A DNA stretch of 64,000 bases from Entoloma clypeatum (GCA_963565915.1 OY751492.1:4526001-4590000); one strand, 5' to 3'. Numbered from the stretch's first letter, positions 10,505 to 21,631 are shown. Program-made: numbers and translations. The notes: generated by a model not told the origin, from the sequence alone.

Positions 10505-10906
10505 TGTTCTGCTTAACAAACTGTTCCAAGGTTCGGGCAGAGTATGCAGGAAGTGGAAAGGTGAAGAGCAAAGTGATTGCTAAATCTAAGGAATCTAACT
10601 ATGCTACAGAGGGTTTATATAGGTACTGACTATAGGCGGTAGCGGATGAGTCAGTACTGCGGAAGGCAGTGCGCATGAGTAAGGCGACTGCGGAAGGCTA
10701 TGTACAGTGAGTAAGCTGACTGTGGAAAGCGAGTCAGCGCAGGAGCGAAGTATACTAAAGGGGATGACGAAGTAATGTAGTGAGTCAGACTGGGAATTGA
10801 AGGTTGCGAAAGTAGACATTAGACATAATAAGTTCGTAAGAGGGCGCCGAGTCGGGCCGATAAGTAAAAGATATGACGTGGCCCTCATACCATAGAGTCC
10901 GTAACA
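10505..10906 (-). repeat. Solo family B LTR inserted in B1 integrase
   Basis: 402 bp, TGTTCTGCTT...GTCCGTAACA, with perfect 5-bp duplication CCCAT (10500-10504 and 10907-10911). The empty site is seen intact in B2 at about 22637. It has a TATA motif (CTATATAAACC on the minus strand, about 10611-10621) and TGAGTCA motifs. Confidence 0.93.
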
Positions 10907-10983
10907 CCCATGAAGCTTCCATATCTGATCCAATAGATCTTGGCTAATTCTTCAGCCGATAATTCCACGGTTGTCGGAATGAG

Positions 10984-11480
10984 TAGTGTTTGAAAGTCCA
11001 GTCCAGTCCGATTTTTGCCCAAAAAATTAAGAACCTAGAACCAAGACTGGTTGAGTGGTTTCTCCAAAAAACTGAAACCAGGACTGGGCTGGTCAAAGAC
11101 TGGTGAACCAGTCTTTCCTTTCTCAAAAAATTAAACCAGGACTGGTTCAAACTGGTTTAAACTGGTGATTTTCCAATTCATTAAAACTGTGTCAAAATAC
11201 TATTCATGACACATTCAAAAACATTTTATAGAAGCTTTGATGGACAAATCTATGTGAACCTATAAGAACCTGTGTGAACCAATGACCAGTTTATATTTTT
11301 TGAGTCTCAAATCAAGACTAGTGTTAAACCAGTCTTCTTTTTTTCCAAAATTTGAAGAACCTGAGACTGGTCAATCCTCAAAAATCTGAAACTTGAGACT
11401 GCAGTCCAGTCTTTCACCAGTCTTTATCAGTCTGGTTCTGGTCCAGTTATAGGTCTTTGAGACTGGACTTCAAAACACTA
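10984..11480. mobile_element. hAT-type MITE, 497 bp, 8-bp TSD
   Basis: Terminal inverted repeats begin TAGTGTTTGAAAGTCCAGTC on the left and TAGTGTTTTGAAGTCCAGTC on the right, read inward. It is flanked by a perfect 8-bp duplication GGAATGAG (10976-10983 and 11481-11488), the size made by hAT transposases. The interior is non-coding and filled with ACTGGT/ACCAGT words. It interrupts the B1 integrase, and the uninterrupted sequence is seen in B2. Confidence 0.92.
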
Positions 11481-11806
11481 GGAATGAGGTGAAGCATCTT
11501 CAAATGTCTATCTGTGATGACCAGAATTGCATTTTTTCCATCAGATTCTGGTATCGGTCCCACAACGTCAATCCCTATGTCTTCCCATGGGTGACTTGGT
11601 GCTGCATGGGGATGTAGCAGAGCATGTCGCTTCTGTCGGTTGATCTTGTTGCATTGACAAGTGTCGCAACCTTTCACATACTTCTTCACATCATGCAGGA
11701 TGGTAGGCCACCAGTAGGTGCGAGTGAGGAGTTCATGTGTTTGGTACTGTCCTGGATGTCCAGCCACTGGTGCATCGTGTGATTTGAACATCAACTCTTG
11801 TCATAA

Positions 11807-13070
11807 TCATGGATCTGGTGGGACATAGACTCGTTCTCCTGCATAGGTGATCCCGTTCTCCTGCTGATACCAATGAGGATTCTTTTTTAGGCCCTGCACT
11901 ACTTCTGTCTCCATGCAGTTTGAAGCCTTGATGCGTGCGATCCATGGGTTTTCAATGGTTGTGACGTTTCCAATTTTGATGGAATCAGATGTTTCACCCC
12001 CTTCAAAGAATTGTTCCTCTGTGAACATCTCCATTTGTACCATATCTTCTGATTCCAACCGTTTCAAGAATAATCCCTCCTTGAGCATTTGGTCACTGTC
12101 TTGTGGTTCGAGTTCCGCTTCATACCAGGGTAAGCGCGACAGGATGTTTGCTTTTGCATTGGTCTTGCCAGGCACATGCCGTAATTCAAAGTCATAGTCT
12201 TGTAACTTCATTTTCCAGCGTCGCTGTCATTGATTTAGGTCCTGAGGATGACGGAAATATTCCAGGTTCTTGTGATTGGTCAAGATCTCAAAACGTTCCC
12301 TGGCTTCGAGCAGATAGTGTCTCCAATCTTTCAATGCTTCCACAACTGCCAGGAGTTCCTTGTTGTATATCTCATAATTCTGTTTGGCTGCGGACATGGT
12401 CTGCGACAAGAACACGATGGGATGCCATTTGTTGTCTTGCTTCTGAGAGAGTACCGCTCCAATGGCATAGCCCGATGCATCGGTTTCAACCCTGAACTGT
12501 CCCTCTGGTTTTGGTAATGCCAAGACTGGTGCCGATGTAATTGCCCATATGAGATCTTCAAAGGCTTGCTGTCGCCAAGTAAATGCTGTACCACCTGTGA
12601 GCGCGGTGAGAGGTTTCGCAATGTTTGAGTACCCTTCAATAAAACATTGATAGAAGTTGGCAAATCCAAGGAACTTTTGAACTTCCTTTTTTGATGTGGG
12701 TGCTCGCCAGTTTCGGATTGTATCCACCTTCTCAGTTTCCATTTCAACACGTCCCTTACCAACAACATATCCCAATATAGGACATTTCATTACTTTCCAT
12801 AAACACTTCTTCTCCTTTAGGAACAAATCATTGTCCGATAGGATCTGTAGAATTTCTTTGGTGTTTCGTGCGAGTTCTTCCTTGGTTTTACCGATAACTG
12901 TGATGTCATCCATGTAGATCACGCAGATACATCGGCGGATTTGGTCCCGGAATAGACTAGCCATCATCTGAGAGAACGTTCCCGGGGAGTTGCAAAGACC
13001 GAAAAACATGACCAATGGTTTGAACAATCCTTGACTGGTGAGGAAGGCAGCTTTCCATTCAGCGTCCTAA
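11807..13070 (-). pseudogene. pol: Element B1 reverse transcriptase-RNase H, broken
   Basis: The N-terminal third of RT is deleted. The frame opens near 13027 with the FKPLVMFFGLCNSPGTF block and the catalytic YMDD (about 12900). The connection domain (LGFANFYQCFIEGYS) and RNase H (VETDASGYAIGAVLSQK; IYNKELLAVVEAL) follow. A TGA at 12227 separates the last RNase H part (HVPGKTNAKANILSR, 12211-11807). This stretch is exactly what copy B2 lacks. Confidence 0.85.
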
Positions 13071-13176
13071 TCAATCTTCTGATAACGGTTGTCTGGACAC
13101 TGATAAACTCTCTGATCTCTGTGATCTGACCTGTCTGAGGTCCTTCTTGAACGCGAAAGCTTTCGAGTTCGTTCTG

Positions 13177-13383
13177 TCAGGCATTATAGCGCGCAATCTG
13201 GTGTTGCCGAGCAAGATGGATGTTCTCTGCTATCTCGCCATGGAGGCGATGCTCGTCGTTGTCTAGTTCTTCGTCAAGCACCTGCTGTAGGATACGACGG
13301 ATCTCCGATTCGATGTACTGCTGGATAAGCGTAAAATCGATACTGTCTTGAGGACTTAGCTCCTCCTGTTGGGCTTCTGGCAT
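13177..13383 (-). pseudogene. gag: Element B1 Gag N-terminus only
   Basis: Starts MPEAQQEELSPQDSIDFTLI and is nearly identical to the first 68 residues of B2 gag (25357). It ends at a TAA at 13177-13179; beyond it, at about 13070, the sequence jumps to RT. Roughly 2 kb (rest of gag, protease, start of RT) is missing. Confidence 0.85.
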
Positions 13384-13485
13384 GCTGAATGGGTTACTGG
13401 TGAAGTCTTCAAAGAAGCGCGATGTCTTGACTCGTCTGGTAGTTGCTCTCTTCGCTCTGGGCGAACCTAACGAGATTTAGCAACT

Positions 13486-13886
13486 TGTTATGCTTAACAA
13501 ACTGTTCCAAGGTTCGGGCAGAGTATGCAGGAAGTGGAAAGGCGAAGAGCAATGTGATTGCTAAATCTAAGGAATCTACTACAGTACAAGAGGTTTATAT
13601 GGGTACTGACTATAGGCGGTAGCAGATGAGTCAGTACTGCGGAAGGCAGTGCACATGAGTAAGGCGACTGCGGAAGGCTATGTACAGTGAGTAAGCTGAC
13701 TGCGGAGAGCGAGTCAGCATGGGAGCGAAGTATACTAAAGGGGATGACGAAGTAATGTAATGAGTCAGACTGGGAATCGAAGGTTGCAAAAGTAGACATT
13801 AGACATAGTGAGTTCGTAAGAGGGCACCAAGTCGGCCCGATAAGTAAAAGATATGATGTGGTCCTCATACCGTAGAGTCCGTAACA
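13486..13886 (-). repeat. 5' LTR of element B1
   Basis: 401 bp, TGTTATGCTT...GTCCGTAACA. Very similar to 10505-10906. The U3 part holds imperfect ~28-bp repeats (GAGTAAG...ACTGCGGAAGGC) and TGAGTCA motifs. Confidence 0.9.
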
Positions 13887-14049
13887 CTGGTCTTTTACTG
13901 GTCTTCAAAAAAAAACATTTTGTCGAGACTGAAGACCAGGGCCGTCCCAATTTAGCAAGACCGAGACCGTGGTCTTGGTCTATTTCGGTTCATTTTTTGG
14001 TTCAGTCTGGTCTGGTTCCAGTCCTATTGGACTGAACCTTGAAACACTA
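13887..14049. mobile_element. hAT-type MITE fragment (right end)
   Basis: Contains ACTGGTCTT words and ends GACTGAACCTTGAAACACTA, the same type of terminus as the MITE at 10984-11480. Its left part is cut off by the B1 5' LTR, so B1 probably inserted into it. Confidence 0.6.
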
Positions 14050-14844
14050 CTTGTAGTTAGCCCATTAGCCGGAGCCAAGGGATGTCGGAACCAAAAGCTG
14101 CAATATAGATTAGATGGGCGGATGTCGGGACCGGAAGCCGTCCAACTGATGGCACGTTAGATGAGTGACAAAAAGTCGAGGAGAACGGAAGAACGGGAGA
14201 AGCCGTCCAAAATGATGGCAAGTTAGATGTGTGGGCGAAATAGCCATGCCATCGGATGTCGGATCGGAGGTTATATACAAACAAGGCACGCATCATGATG
14301 GCACATTAGATGGGTAACGAAAAAATGGCTGGTGTCCATGGGAAGAATGGGTCATACATCTGTGAGTTCTGAATCGTTTCTCTTCATTTCTACCTCAAAG
14401 GCACTGTATTTACGTGTAGAAAAAAGGCCCGCTTAGATGAGAGCCCGGCGTTTCATGGATGTGGCGTGATTTCGTGATTTTATGGGTGTAGGGCAAAACC
14501 AATAATATTGTTGTGAGTTTTCATTCGTTTGTCTTCATTTCTATCTCAAAAGCTTCGCATTTGTGTGTAGAATAAAGGTTCACTGAGACGACAACCCGGT
14601 GTTGCCTCGTTGTGGCGCGTTTTTGCATACAAGTTTCTTTCTGTATACTAACTGTGAAATCGGCGGTTTTTGAGCTTAAAATTTCCGGACCTGGACCGGA
14701 CCTCAAGGACCTGGACCCCGAGGTTCAGGTGCGGGTCTGCTGGATGCTTGGACTGGACCCCTCAGTGCGGGTTCAGGTCCAGTCGAAAATGCCCGGACCT
14801 GTACCGGCCCGGACCGTGGCCAGTGTAGCGCAATAAAGTTATAT
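14050..14844. repeat. Non-coding repeats
   Basis: No gene. Three diverged GATGGCACGTTAGATG-like words (14147, 14213, 14299). About 100 bp at 14361-14470 recurs imperfectly at 14514-14625 (TTCATTTCTACCTCAAAG...GTGTAGAA). A GC-rich run of GGACCTGGACC words (14686-14815) resembles the inside of a MITE, but no matching ends were found. Confidence 0.4.
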
Positions 14845-14930
14845 TTACATTTTGTGTTTTTTCCTGATGAACATCCTGCCACTATATGGTCCACCTTCGT
14901 CGGATAGACACCGCACTAGACCCTCCCACA

Positions 14931-15201
14931 TCAAGAGTTGAAGCAGCCTCAGGATTACAACTAACATGTCTGTGTTTTTGCGAATGATGAGCTTCGTACA
15001 GAAACTTTGGTAGACGGGATGACTCACGCCGTTATCTCCCGGACACTCCTTCTTATTACAACATGTTCCATGCTGGACGTCATGACACTTATTGCCATCC
15101 GCAATACAGGGGCCAGAACGCGCTTCCAAGAGGAGCGAGGATGCAAAGCCACTCCCAATGCAGAGAGCGATGGTAAAAAGTAGAGTGCGCAAAAATTGCA
15201 T
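14931..15201 (-). CDS. Small secreted cysteine-rich protein, knottin-like spacing
   Basis: ATG 15201 starts a clear signal peptide (MQFLRTLLFTIALCIGSGFA). The mature part, about 55 residues, has six cysteines in the order C-x6-C-x7-CC-x4-C-x14-C, the spacing of an inhibitor-cystine-knot fold. An in-frame upstream Met at 15285 adds 28 polar residues and would bury the signal peptide, so it was not chosen. After the sixth Cys a 52-nt GT-AG intron (14948-14999) may lead to a short end with TGA at 14931. Unspliced, the frame runs to 14845 with an unlikely tail. A TATA box lies 90 bp upstream. Function unknown; such proteins are often secreted during host or microbe contact. Confidence 0.6.
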
Positions 15202-15290
15202 GGCGAGAGTAAGTGGCTTGTGGGATAGGTTGGGGGGCTTGATAACTTGGGACACTGGTTGAGTTGAAGGTTGTGAACGTCCCAATGTCC

Positions 15291-15300
15291 CTTTTATATG
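15291..15300 (-). promoter_or_regulatory. TATA box of the secreted-protein gene
   Basis: On the minus strand CATATAAAAG, about 90 bp before the ATG at 15201. It is followed by a C/A-rich leader (TTCAACTCAACC), typical of strongly expressed fungal genes. Confidence 0.6.
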
Positions 15301-16275
15301 TGCACAAATGAAGTTTCTTCACGGCGTTGGGCACCCGCCCCAGTCCTGTATCCGAGTCGGGCAAGAGAATGATTGTGTCTAGGTTTTGTCCTGATATGTT
15401 ATCGCTCTGGGCGTTGTGTCACCCCCAACGTCACCTTTGTAAGGTGTTTCAAGGGTACAGGCATTCTTGCATGGATGCTGACTCAGAGGGAATTCCGATT
15501 CTGACCCTCAATGAAAATCATCTACCACAGTCTACTAGCATTCAAAGGCAGCCTGAGCCTAGTCTGCCTGCCTGCCTACTGATTTTTTTCCCTGATGAAG
15601 CCAACCTGGATCGGATGTTTTCCCTTTACATACGATGACCATTCAATCGACTCGGGGGTGACGGCGTACATCCCTGCGCTTCACACCCAGTGCCTTGTTG
15701 CCGTGTCGAGCGGCGCAGATCCTGCTCAAGTTCTATCGACCCTCAACGGTGGCATTTCAATTGTGACCAAGGACGCGTTGATGTTAGAAGATCTCCAGTC
15801 ACACAAACGATTCACGAGCTTGTCAGCTCTTCTAGAGCCTTGTATGAGTTTGAATGCTGAAAAAACATGACACGACATACCAAGATATTGCTCCGATATA
15901 TCAGGGTAGCCAACGCAGAGATTACCTCTGGTTGCTCCTGCCCGAGATGAGATTTCTCAGATGTCCAACCAGGCTTTTTGTTTTTTCTTGGCATTGTGGT
16001 TTGAGTCCGATTCTCGTCCCACATCAGCATTTTCACAAGCCGATTCAACCCTGATTGGATCTGGCGCCATTACCAAGAGGCGAACATGAGTGCGGACTTT
16101 ACCCAACCCCTCCATCATTTAGCTACTTTGAGCTCAGCCACATTCCATAGCATTCATAGCTGTTTGTAGTGATAATATTGTTATGTAACCATGGCAAAAG
16201 GTCTGGAGATCTACAAACATTGTCACATTGAATGTGGTCAAAATTATAATTCATCCTCACCAAAATGCTAAGGTA
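15301..16275 (+). other. Possible decayed gene, otherwise empty
   Basis: Two plus-strand frames look protein-like and adjoin: 15327-15638 (its second half) and 15595-15870 (DSGVTAYIPALHTQCLVAVS...TSLSALLEPC). They lie in different frames and meet around 15640 without a convincing intron. A dead host gene is possible but no family is recognised. Nothing else seen up to the MITE. Confidence 0.25.
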
Positions 16276-16993
16276 CTATCGATTCCCTAGAAATGACCCG
16301 TTTTTTGAGACCCTTCACAGATTCATGTTTCTTTCCACATCCACTCACCGGAACCAGTTGCGGTACTTGACAGATTGCGAGCTAACCTCCTGTCCTTCAA
16401 CTTCACATGCGACAGTGTTCACAGATCTTGGGCTGCGAGAGCACCGGAAGGAAGAGAAACAAAAGGGTCTCAATTCACTGGGAAACGACCTAATTGTCAT
16501 GATCGGGTCACGACAATGTTGGAGTTCCTGCTCAGCACAGGGTCCTACTGCCGCTGAAAGCCGGTAATTTCGACATGAGAGAACACCTGGCGGACCTCTC
16601 TGATTCAGCGGAGTTGAAAGATTCATTGTTGTCCGATCCCTGGTTGTCACGCTCAATGCTTTGCTGCTCACCCATTCTATCTGCACTATGATATCTTGGT
16701 GGAGAAATGTGCTTTAGTTTTCAACAGTATGTACTATCACTCAGAGGATCAAGGAATTTTTAGAGATGTTAGTTTTTCCGAGCCTAAAAATGTTCAAAAT
16801 TGTTGTATTTGGCGACTGTTCACCTTTCAACACATCCTTCGAAGTATTTACAAACTAAATCGAGTGACCGAACTACACATCCGTGTTCATATGAACATGA
16901 TCTCAAGGTCCGAAGGTGTCGATATGCGTCAATGTCTCTAGAAATGTAAAAGGTCGTTACTGGGGGAATAAGTCGCTTCTAGGGAATCGATAG
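16276..16993. mobile_element. TA-flanked MITE, 718 bp
   Basis: Perfect 17-bp inverted ends CTATCGATTCCCTAGAA, followed by a partly matching AYGAC, each flanked by TA (16274-16275 and 16994-16995). This is the Tc1/mariner/pogo target pattern. The interior has no transposase, so it would need one supplied in trans. Confidence 0.75.
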
Positions 16994-17628
16994 TAGGGAA
17001 CATCCACTAACTTCCAACATCACCTGACCAGTGTGACATTGTCCAAATCCGGAACGATTACCTCTGAACCCCACATTTCTCCATTTTTTGACTGCAATCC
17101 ATTGTTTTTAGTCAATCGGCTTCCAAGGTCGTTTTAGAAATATCATACATATGTCCGTTCCTGGATATGGAGAAATGATGCTGAAATCTGCATGTGAAAT
17201 ATCCAAATTCATCCCAAGCACACCCATCTTTAGCCTTCAACAAGGCATCCAGTGGAAAGTTTCTGTGATAACATAAGCGCGGACGTGAGATTTAACCTGT
17301 GATGACAGGCCAGCGGAGTCAGCCCACGAACAGGTGACACTTGATCTGACAGCTGGGCTGATGTGTCGGCATAATATTACTTTCGGCTTATTGGGTGCTC
17401 GGGCCATGGGTACCGATGCATCTGCATTTTGGGACCCCCAATAAGCCTGTTGGAGTGTTGGATGGGTTTCATGAAGTATGTTCTGGCTGCCTGCAGAGGT
17501 CCATAAATGCCAACCACATTGATATCCATGTCAACCTGTAAACCTGTCCATGGGTGCAGGTACAGGTCGATGCAATGCTCAGACATGGAACATGGTTTGG
17601 GAACAGAGTCAGTAAATTATGAGGCACA

Positions 17629-18009
17629 TGTAAGGGCGACCTTACAATCCAAGACTCAAACTCAGATACTTGCAAGGGAGATCCGAAGTTTAGATTGAAC
17701 AGCCTGATAAGTAATACAACACACACCTTGCAAGGGAGATCTGAAGAGAAAGTTCTAAGGATTCCCCTGCAAGCTAGCGAGATAAATAGTAAAATGAGAT
17801 ATGAAATAAGAGATAAAACGAGACGCATGAATGATAGTACCTGCGATCCGACATGCGGAGTAGCGGATGGGGGCAGAGTCGTCAGATGCGGAGAGGCGGA
17901 TAAGATGTCGGAGACAGCGGATACGATCAGAGGACATCGGAGATGGTGGAATAGAAAGGAAAGAAAGAAAGGAAAGGAATAGTAAAAAGTGAAAGTGGTT
18001 GCCCTTACA
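17629..18009 (-). repeat. 3' LTR of element C with polypurine tract
   Basis: 381 bp, TGTAAGGGCGACC...GTTGCCCTTACA. The polypurine tract (minus strand GAAGGGGGG) lies directly internal at 18010-18025. Confidence 0.92.
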
Positions 18010-18042
18010 TCACCCCCCTTCAAGGCATGGCGTCTCGACATG

Positions 18043-20865
18043 TCAGGTGAAATGAGTCGAATATCGCGGCGGAGCTCCCGGATGGCGTCGGTAGAAGTTG
18101 CGGACTAGGCGCGGAGCGTGGACATTGTCTTCTGCTTCCCAGGAATTCTCTTCATAGCCATATCCCTTCCATTTGACCAAGAATTGAAGCTTGCCTCGAT
18201 GCAGTTGGCTGTCCAAGAGGTTTTCAACATCATACTCCAATTCTTCTCTGACTACCGTCGGAGGCGGAGGAGAGCGGACTTGGCGTCGGAAAGGGTTGTC
18301 GGGAACTAGTGAAAGTTTGACGACATGGAATACTGGATGAATGCGGGACATGGAAGGGGGAAGGCGAAGTTCGTAGGCATGTGTTCCAACAGGTCAGACC
18401 ACTGGGAAAGGGCCTATGTATCGATGTGCAAGTTTCTTTGTGGGTCGGGTGGTTTTGAGGTCTGATGAGTCTAAAAAGACCTTGTCCCCCGGGCGGAATG
18501 TCAGAGTGGTGCTCCGATGCTGGATGTAGTATCGCGCCATGTCGTCTTTTCCCTTTGTCAGTGCTGCGCGAGCCTCCTCTAGAGCGGACTTCATCCACTG
18601 GCTGAAATCCGCTACTGCCTCGATCTCCGTCCGCTTCTCGCGAGGTTCGAATCCCATGCGCGGATGGCGGCCGGTGTCAATGTAGAATGGAGTTTGACGT
18701 GTCGATGTGTGAACATGGTTGTTGTATGCAAATTCCACCATCGGAAGCCATTCGTCCCAATCGTCTTGACGTTCATTGACAAATAGGCGAACGTATTGTT
18801 CCAATCCTTGATTGACCCGCTCCGTCTGTCCATCCGACTGCGGATGGTAGGCTGTCGAGGCAGCAACCTTAATGTTAAGCAGCCTGTATAGTTCGCGCGT
18901 GAACTTGGCGACAAACTGTGGTCCTCGGTCGGAGACAATGGCCTCCGGTAGTCCGTGGAGTTTCCAGACATTTTGAACACAGGAGCATGCAGTCCCGAGT
19001 GCAGAGATGTCGGAGTGCGTCGGGATGAAGTGTCCCCACTTCCCTACTGAGTCCACTACAACCATGATAGCGTCGTAGCCGTGGGCTTCTGGTAGTTCAG
19101 TAATGAAGTCAACACTGGTTACTTGCCATCGCTCCATGGGGACCGGTAGCGGATTGAGCTCTCCGGAGGGCGGAGTGCGTCGGACCTTGGTGTGGAGGCA
19201 TGGGTCACATGTCTTGCAATATTGACCTATTAAACGAGACATGTGTGGCCACCAGTAATTGCGCGACACCAGTTCCAAGGTTTTCCACCGTCCAGGATGT
19301 CCGGCCACCGGAGTGTCATGGTGTTGTGTGAGGATCCGATGACGCAGTTGGGGATTGTTAGGAACATAGATACGATCCCTGAAGTAGAGCAAACCTTCCG
19401 CTTGCCTCCACTCCGCACTACGGACGGATCCCGCTCCGACGGTTGGAAGGGATTTGACGACCTCCACCACACTATCCTCCAGTAACCCCTCTCGAATTCC
19501 CTGTCGGACCTGGCGGAGGACGTCGTGTTCTTCCCCTTGAACAGTTACCCCACACATTGCTCGCACTGCAAACAATTCTGGTCGAAGAAGGATGATGTTT
19601 TCATTGTCCCGCGATCCGTCTCCGTGGTCCGCTCGTCGGGACAAAGCGTCGGACTTGCCCATGGACTTGCCAGGTCGATGGTGCATTTTGAAATCGAAAC
19701 GAGCGAGGTATAAGGACCATCTAGCCTGTCGTCGATTTAGTTTTTGAGCTGTCATGAAATACTCAAGATTTTTGTGGTCCGTCCAAATCTCCACTGTCTT
19801 CTCCGCTCCTTCAAGGAAGTGCCTCCACTTCTCCAATGCGCGGACCACCGCCAACATCTCCTTGTTGTAGATCTCGTAGTTGCATTCCACCGGACTTAGG
19901 CTTTTGGAATAGAATGCGACAGGGTGCCACTTACCGTCCTCTGTTGGTTGGGACAGTACTGCTCCGGTTGCAAAGTCCGAGATATCCGCTTCTATCCGCC
20001 ACTCCTTTCCATGATCAGCTAAGACCAGGATCGGAGCGGATGTAATCCTCCGCTTCAACTCCGCAAATGTGGACACTTCTCCCTCCCTCCAAGACCAGAG
20101 GTGCCCTTTCTTCGTGAGCTCAAAAAGAGGGCGCGCGATGTCTGAAAACCCTTCAATAAAACGGCGATAGAAGTTAGTGAATCCCAGAAAGGACTGTACT
20201 TCTCGGACGTTTGTTGGAGCAGGCCACTCCGCGACCCCTGCTGCCTTTACCGGATCCATCTCTACATGTCCTTGTTCAATAATAAGGCCTAGGTATTCAA
20301 TGCGCGTTTGTTCAAACTCACATTTCTCTGGTTTTAGATAGAGTTTGTGTTCGCGAAGTCATTCCAGTACGATCTGTGTGACTCTCCGATGCTCCGCAAG
20401 GGTCTCCATGAAGATGAGTATGTCGTCGAGGTAAACACAGACTACACCTTCCGTGATAAGGTCCTGAAAGATCTCGTTCATCATAGTCTGGAATGTGGAT
20501 GGACTATTAGTGAGGCCGAAGAACATCACCAACGGTTCATAGAGTCCGTGATTGGTCCGAAAAGCGGCCTTCCACTCGTCTCCGGGTTTTATCCACACAT
20601 TGTTGTAGCCCCAGTGGATGTCGAGCTTGGTGAAGTATATCAGTTCAGATATGAGCGGAAGCGGATACTTGCTTTTGATAGTTTTGGAATGGAGTGACCG
20701 GTAGTCTTGTACAAGACAAAGCGAGCCATTCTTCTTCTTGATGTAGAATACCAGAGATGCCATCGGAGACTTGGAAGGGCGGATCCAACCAGTTGCAAGG
20801 TTTTCCTCCAAAAACGTGTCGAGTTCCTTCTGTTCGTTCGGAGCAAGCAGATATACCTTACACCC
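18043..20865 (-). pseudogene. pol: Element C RT-RNase H-integrase-chromodomain
   Basis: One reading frame with two TGA codons. RT (20865-20359): KKKNGSLCLVQDYRSL, WGYNNVWI, VMFFGLTNSPSTFQ and catalytic YLDD. After TGA 20359-20361: connection (LGFTNFYRRFIEGFSD), RNase H (IEADISDFATGAVLSQ, where the usual DASD is DISD), zinc domain (HHDTPVAGHPGRW...CKTCDPC), integrase core (VDFITELPEAHG, SDRGPQF, QTERVNQGLEQY). After TGA at 18394: chromodomain 18351-18043 (FLVKWKGYGYEENSWE). Apart from these stops the copy is close to complete. The RT start lies at 25861-25978 beyond B2. Confidence 0.92.
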
Positions 20866-21225
20866 TGTTATGCGTAACAAACCGTTCCAAGGTTCGGGCA
20901 GAAGATGGAAAGGCGAAGAGCAATGTGATTGCTAAATCTAAGGAATGTAGCTATGGTACATGAGGTTTATATAGTACTGACTATGAGCGGTAGCGAATGA
21001 GTCAGTAACTGCGGAAGGCAGTGCGCATGAGTAAGGCGACTGCGGAAGGCTATGCACTAATGAGTAAGCTGACTGCGGAACGAGTCAGACAGCTGCGGAA
21101 AGCGAGTCAGCGTGGGAGCGAAGTATACTAAAGGAAATAAAGTATAATACGATATGTGTAAGCGGGGGCCGATGAGTACAAGTGGAAAAGTAAGCGTATA
21201 CGTCCGTAGTCGTTAGTCCGTAACA
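20866..21225 (-). repeat. 3' LTR of element B2
   Basis: 360 bp, TGTTATGCGTAAC...GTCCGTAACA. About 40 bp shorter than its 5' partner because of loss of one internal ~30-bp repeat (ACTGCGGAAGGCAGTGCG). Polypurine tract at 21226-21243. Confidence 0.92.
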
Positions 21226-21262
21226 TGTTCCCCTCCTCAAGGTCTGTGTCCTCACAGACTAC

Positions 21263-21631
21263 CTACTCCCATCCATCATTGCCATTTGGATCGGCCCAGG
21301 CAGGGTCAACTCGGTTACCCCAATCCTTTATCAGTTCATCGTTTACCGCCGTGGCAAACTCTAAACCTCGAACGGCGAGGCGAAGGCATCGATTCTCGAC
21401 AGCAAGGGTGTTGGTATAGTTTTTGAGGATGAGCTTCTCCTCAGCGGTGGGGGCGGTTGGTAAATCGGAGAGGGTATGAAGGCGGATATGCATCTGCCGG
21501 TGGAGGATGTCGGCGACGGAGGTTTTGAGCGCATGGATCTGGTCGCGCATGGAGAGCGCTTCGCCGATGAGGGTGGTGATGGTGGGGTTGATATCGGAAA
21601 CATCGGTGGAGGCGGCGGTGATGTTGGACAT
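21263..21631 (-). CDS. Family B accessory ORF (122 aa)
   Basis: Intact ORF, ATG 21631, sense to pol, 118 bp after the chromodomain stop and just before the polypurine tract. It reads EALSMRDQIHALKTSVADIL, IRLHTLSDLPTAPTAEEK and NDELIKDWGN, aligned end to end with B1 9442-9792. Predicted soluble and helical, no membrane segment. The pol stop overlaps a TATA-like GATAAAAAG and the leader before the ATG is CT-rich, so its own promoter is possible. It could be a particle or regulatory factor. Function unknown. Confidence 0.72.
   Translation of the reverse strand: MSNITAASTDVSDINPTITTLIGEALSMRDQIHALKTSVADILHRQMHIRLHTLSDLPTAPTAEEKLILKNYTNTLAVENRCLRLAVRGLEFATAVNDELIKDWGNRVDPAWADPNGNDGWE

Larger units (their letters stand above)
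9926..11794 (-). pseudogene. pol: Element B1 integrase with chromodomain, broken
   Basis: Three blocks separated by two insertions. Block 1 (11794-11481): HHCC zinc domain (H in KSHDAPVAGHPG, then CDTCQCNK) and the first catalytic Asp (IDVVGPIPESDG). Block 2 (10983-10907) and block 3 (10504-10286): remnants of the core and C-terminal domain, with an internal deletion after AYHPQTDGQ. Chromodomain (10213-9926): YLVQWEGYGPEENTWEP, which in this class targets insertion to modified histones. In-frame TGA codons at 10286 and about 11800 replace CGA; the 10286 codon is still CGA in copy B2. Confidence 0.8.
9147..13886 (-). mobile_element. Ty3/gypsy element B1, chromodomain type, defective
   Basis: Minus-strand order: 5' LTR 13486-13886, gag start 13177-13383, RT-RNase H 13070-11807, integrase-chromodomain, accessory ORF, truncated 3' LTR. 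The middle of gag through the start of RT is deleted. It carries two later insertions, a solo LTR (10505-10906) and a hAT-like MITE (10984-11480). Its 5' LTR abuts a MITE fragment (13887-14049), the probable original target. Confidence 0.85.

Noticed and set aside
14686..14815. CRISPR-like or satellite array of GGACCTGGACC
   Set aside because: Units are irregular, without constant spacers. It looks like degenerate GC-rich words inside a MITE-like sequence.
16265..16567. 100-residue plus-strand ORF
   Set aside because: It lies inside the TA-flanked MITE and shows no similarity to a transposase.
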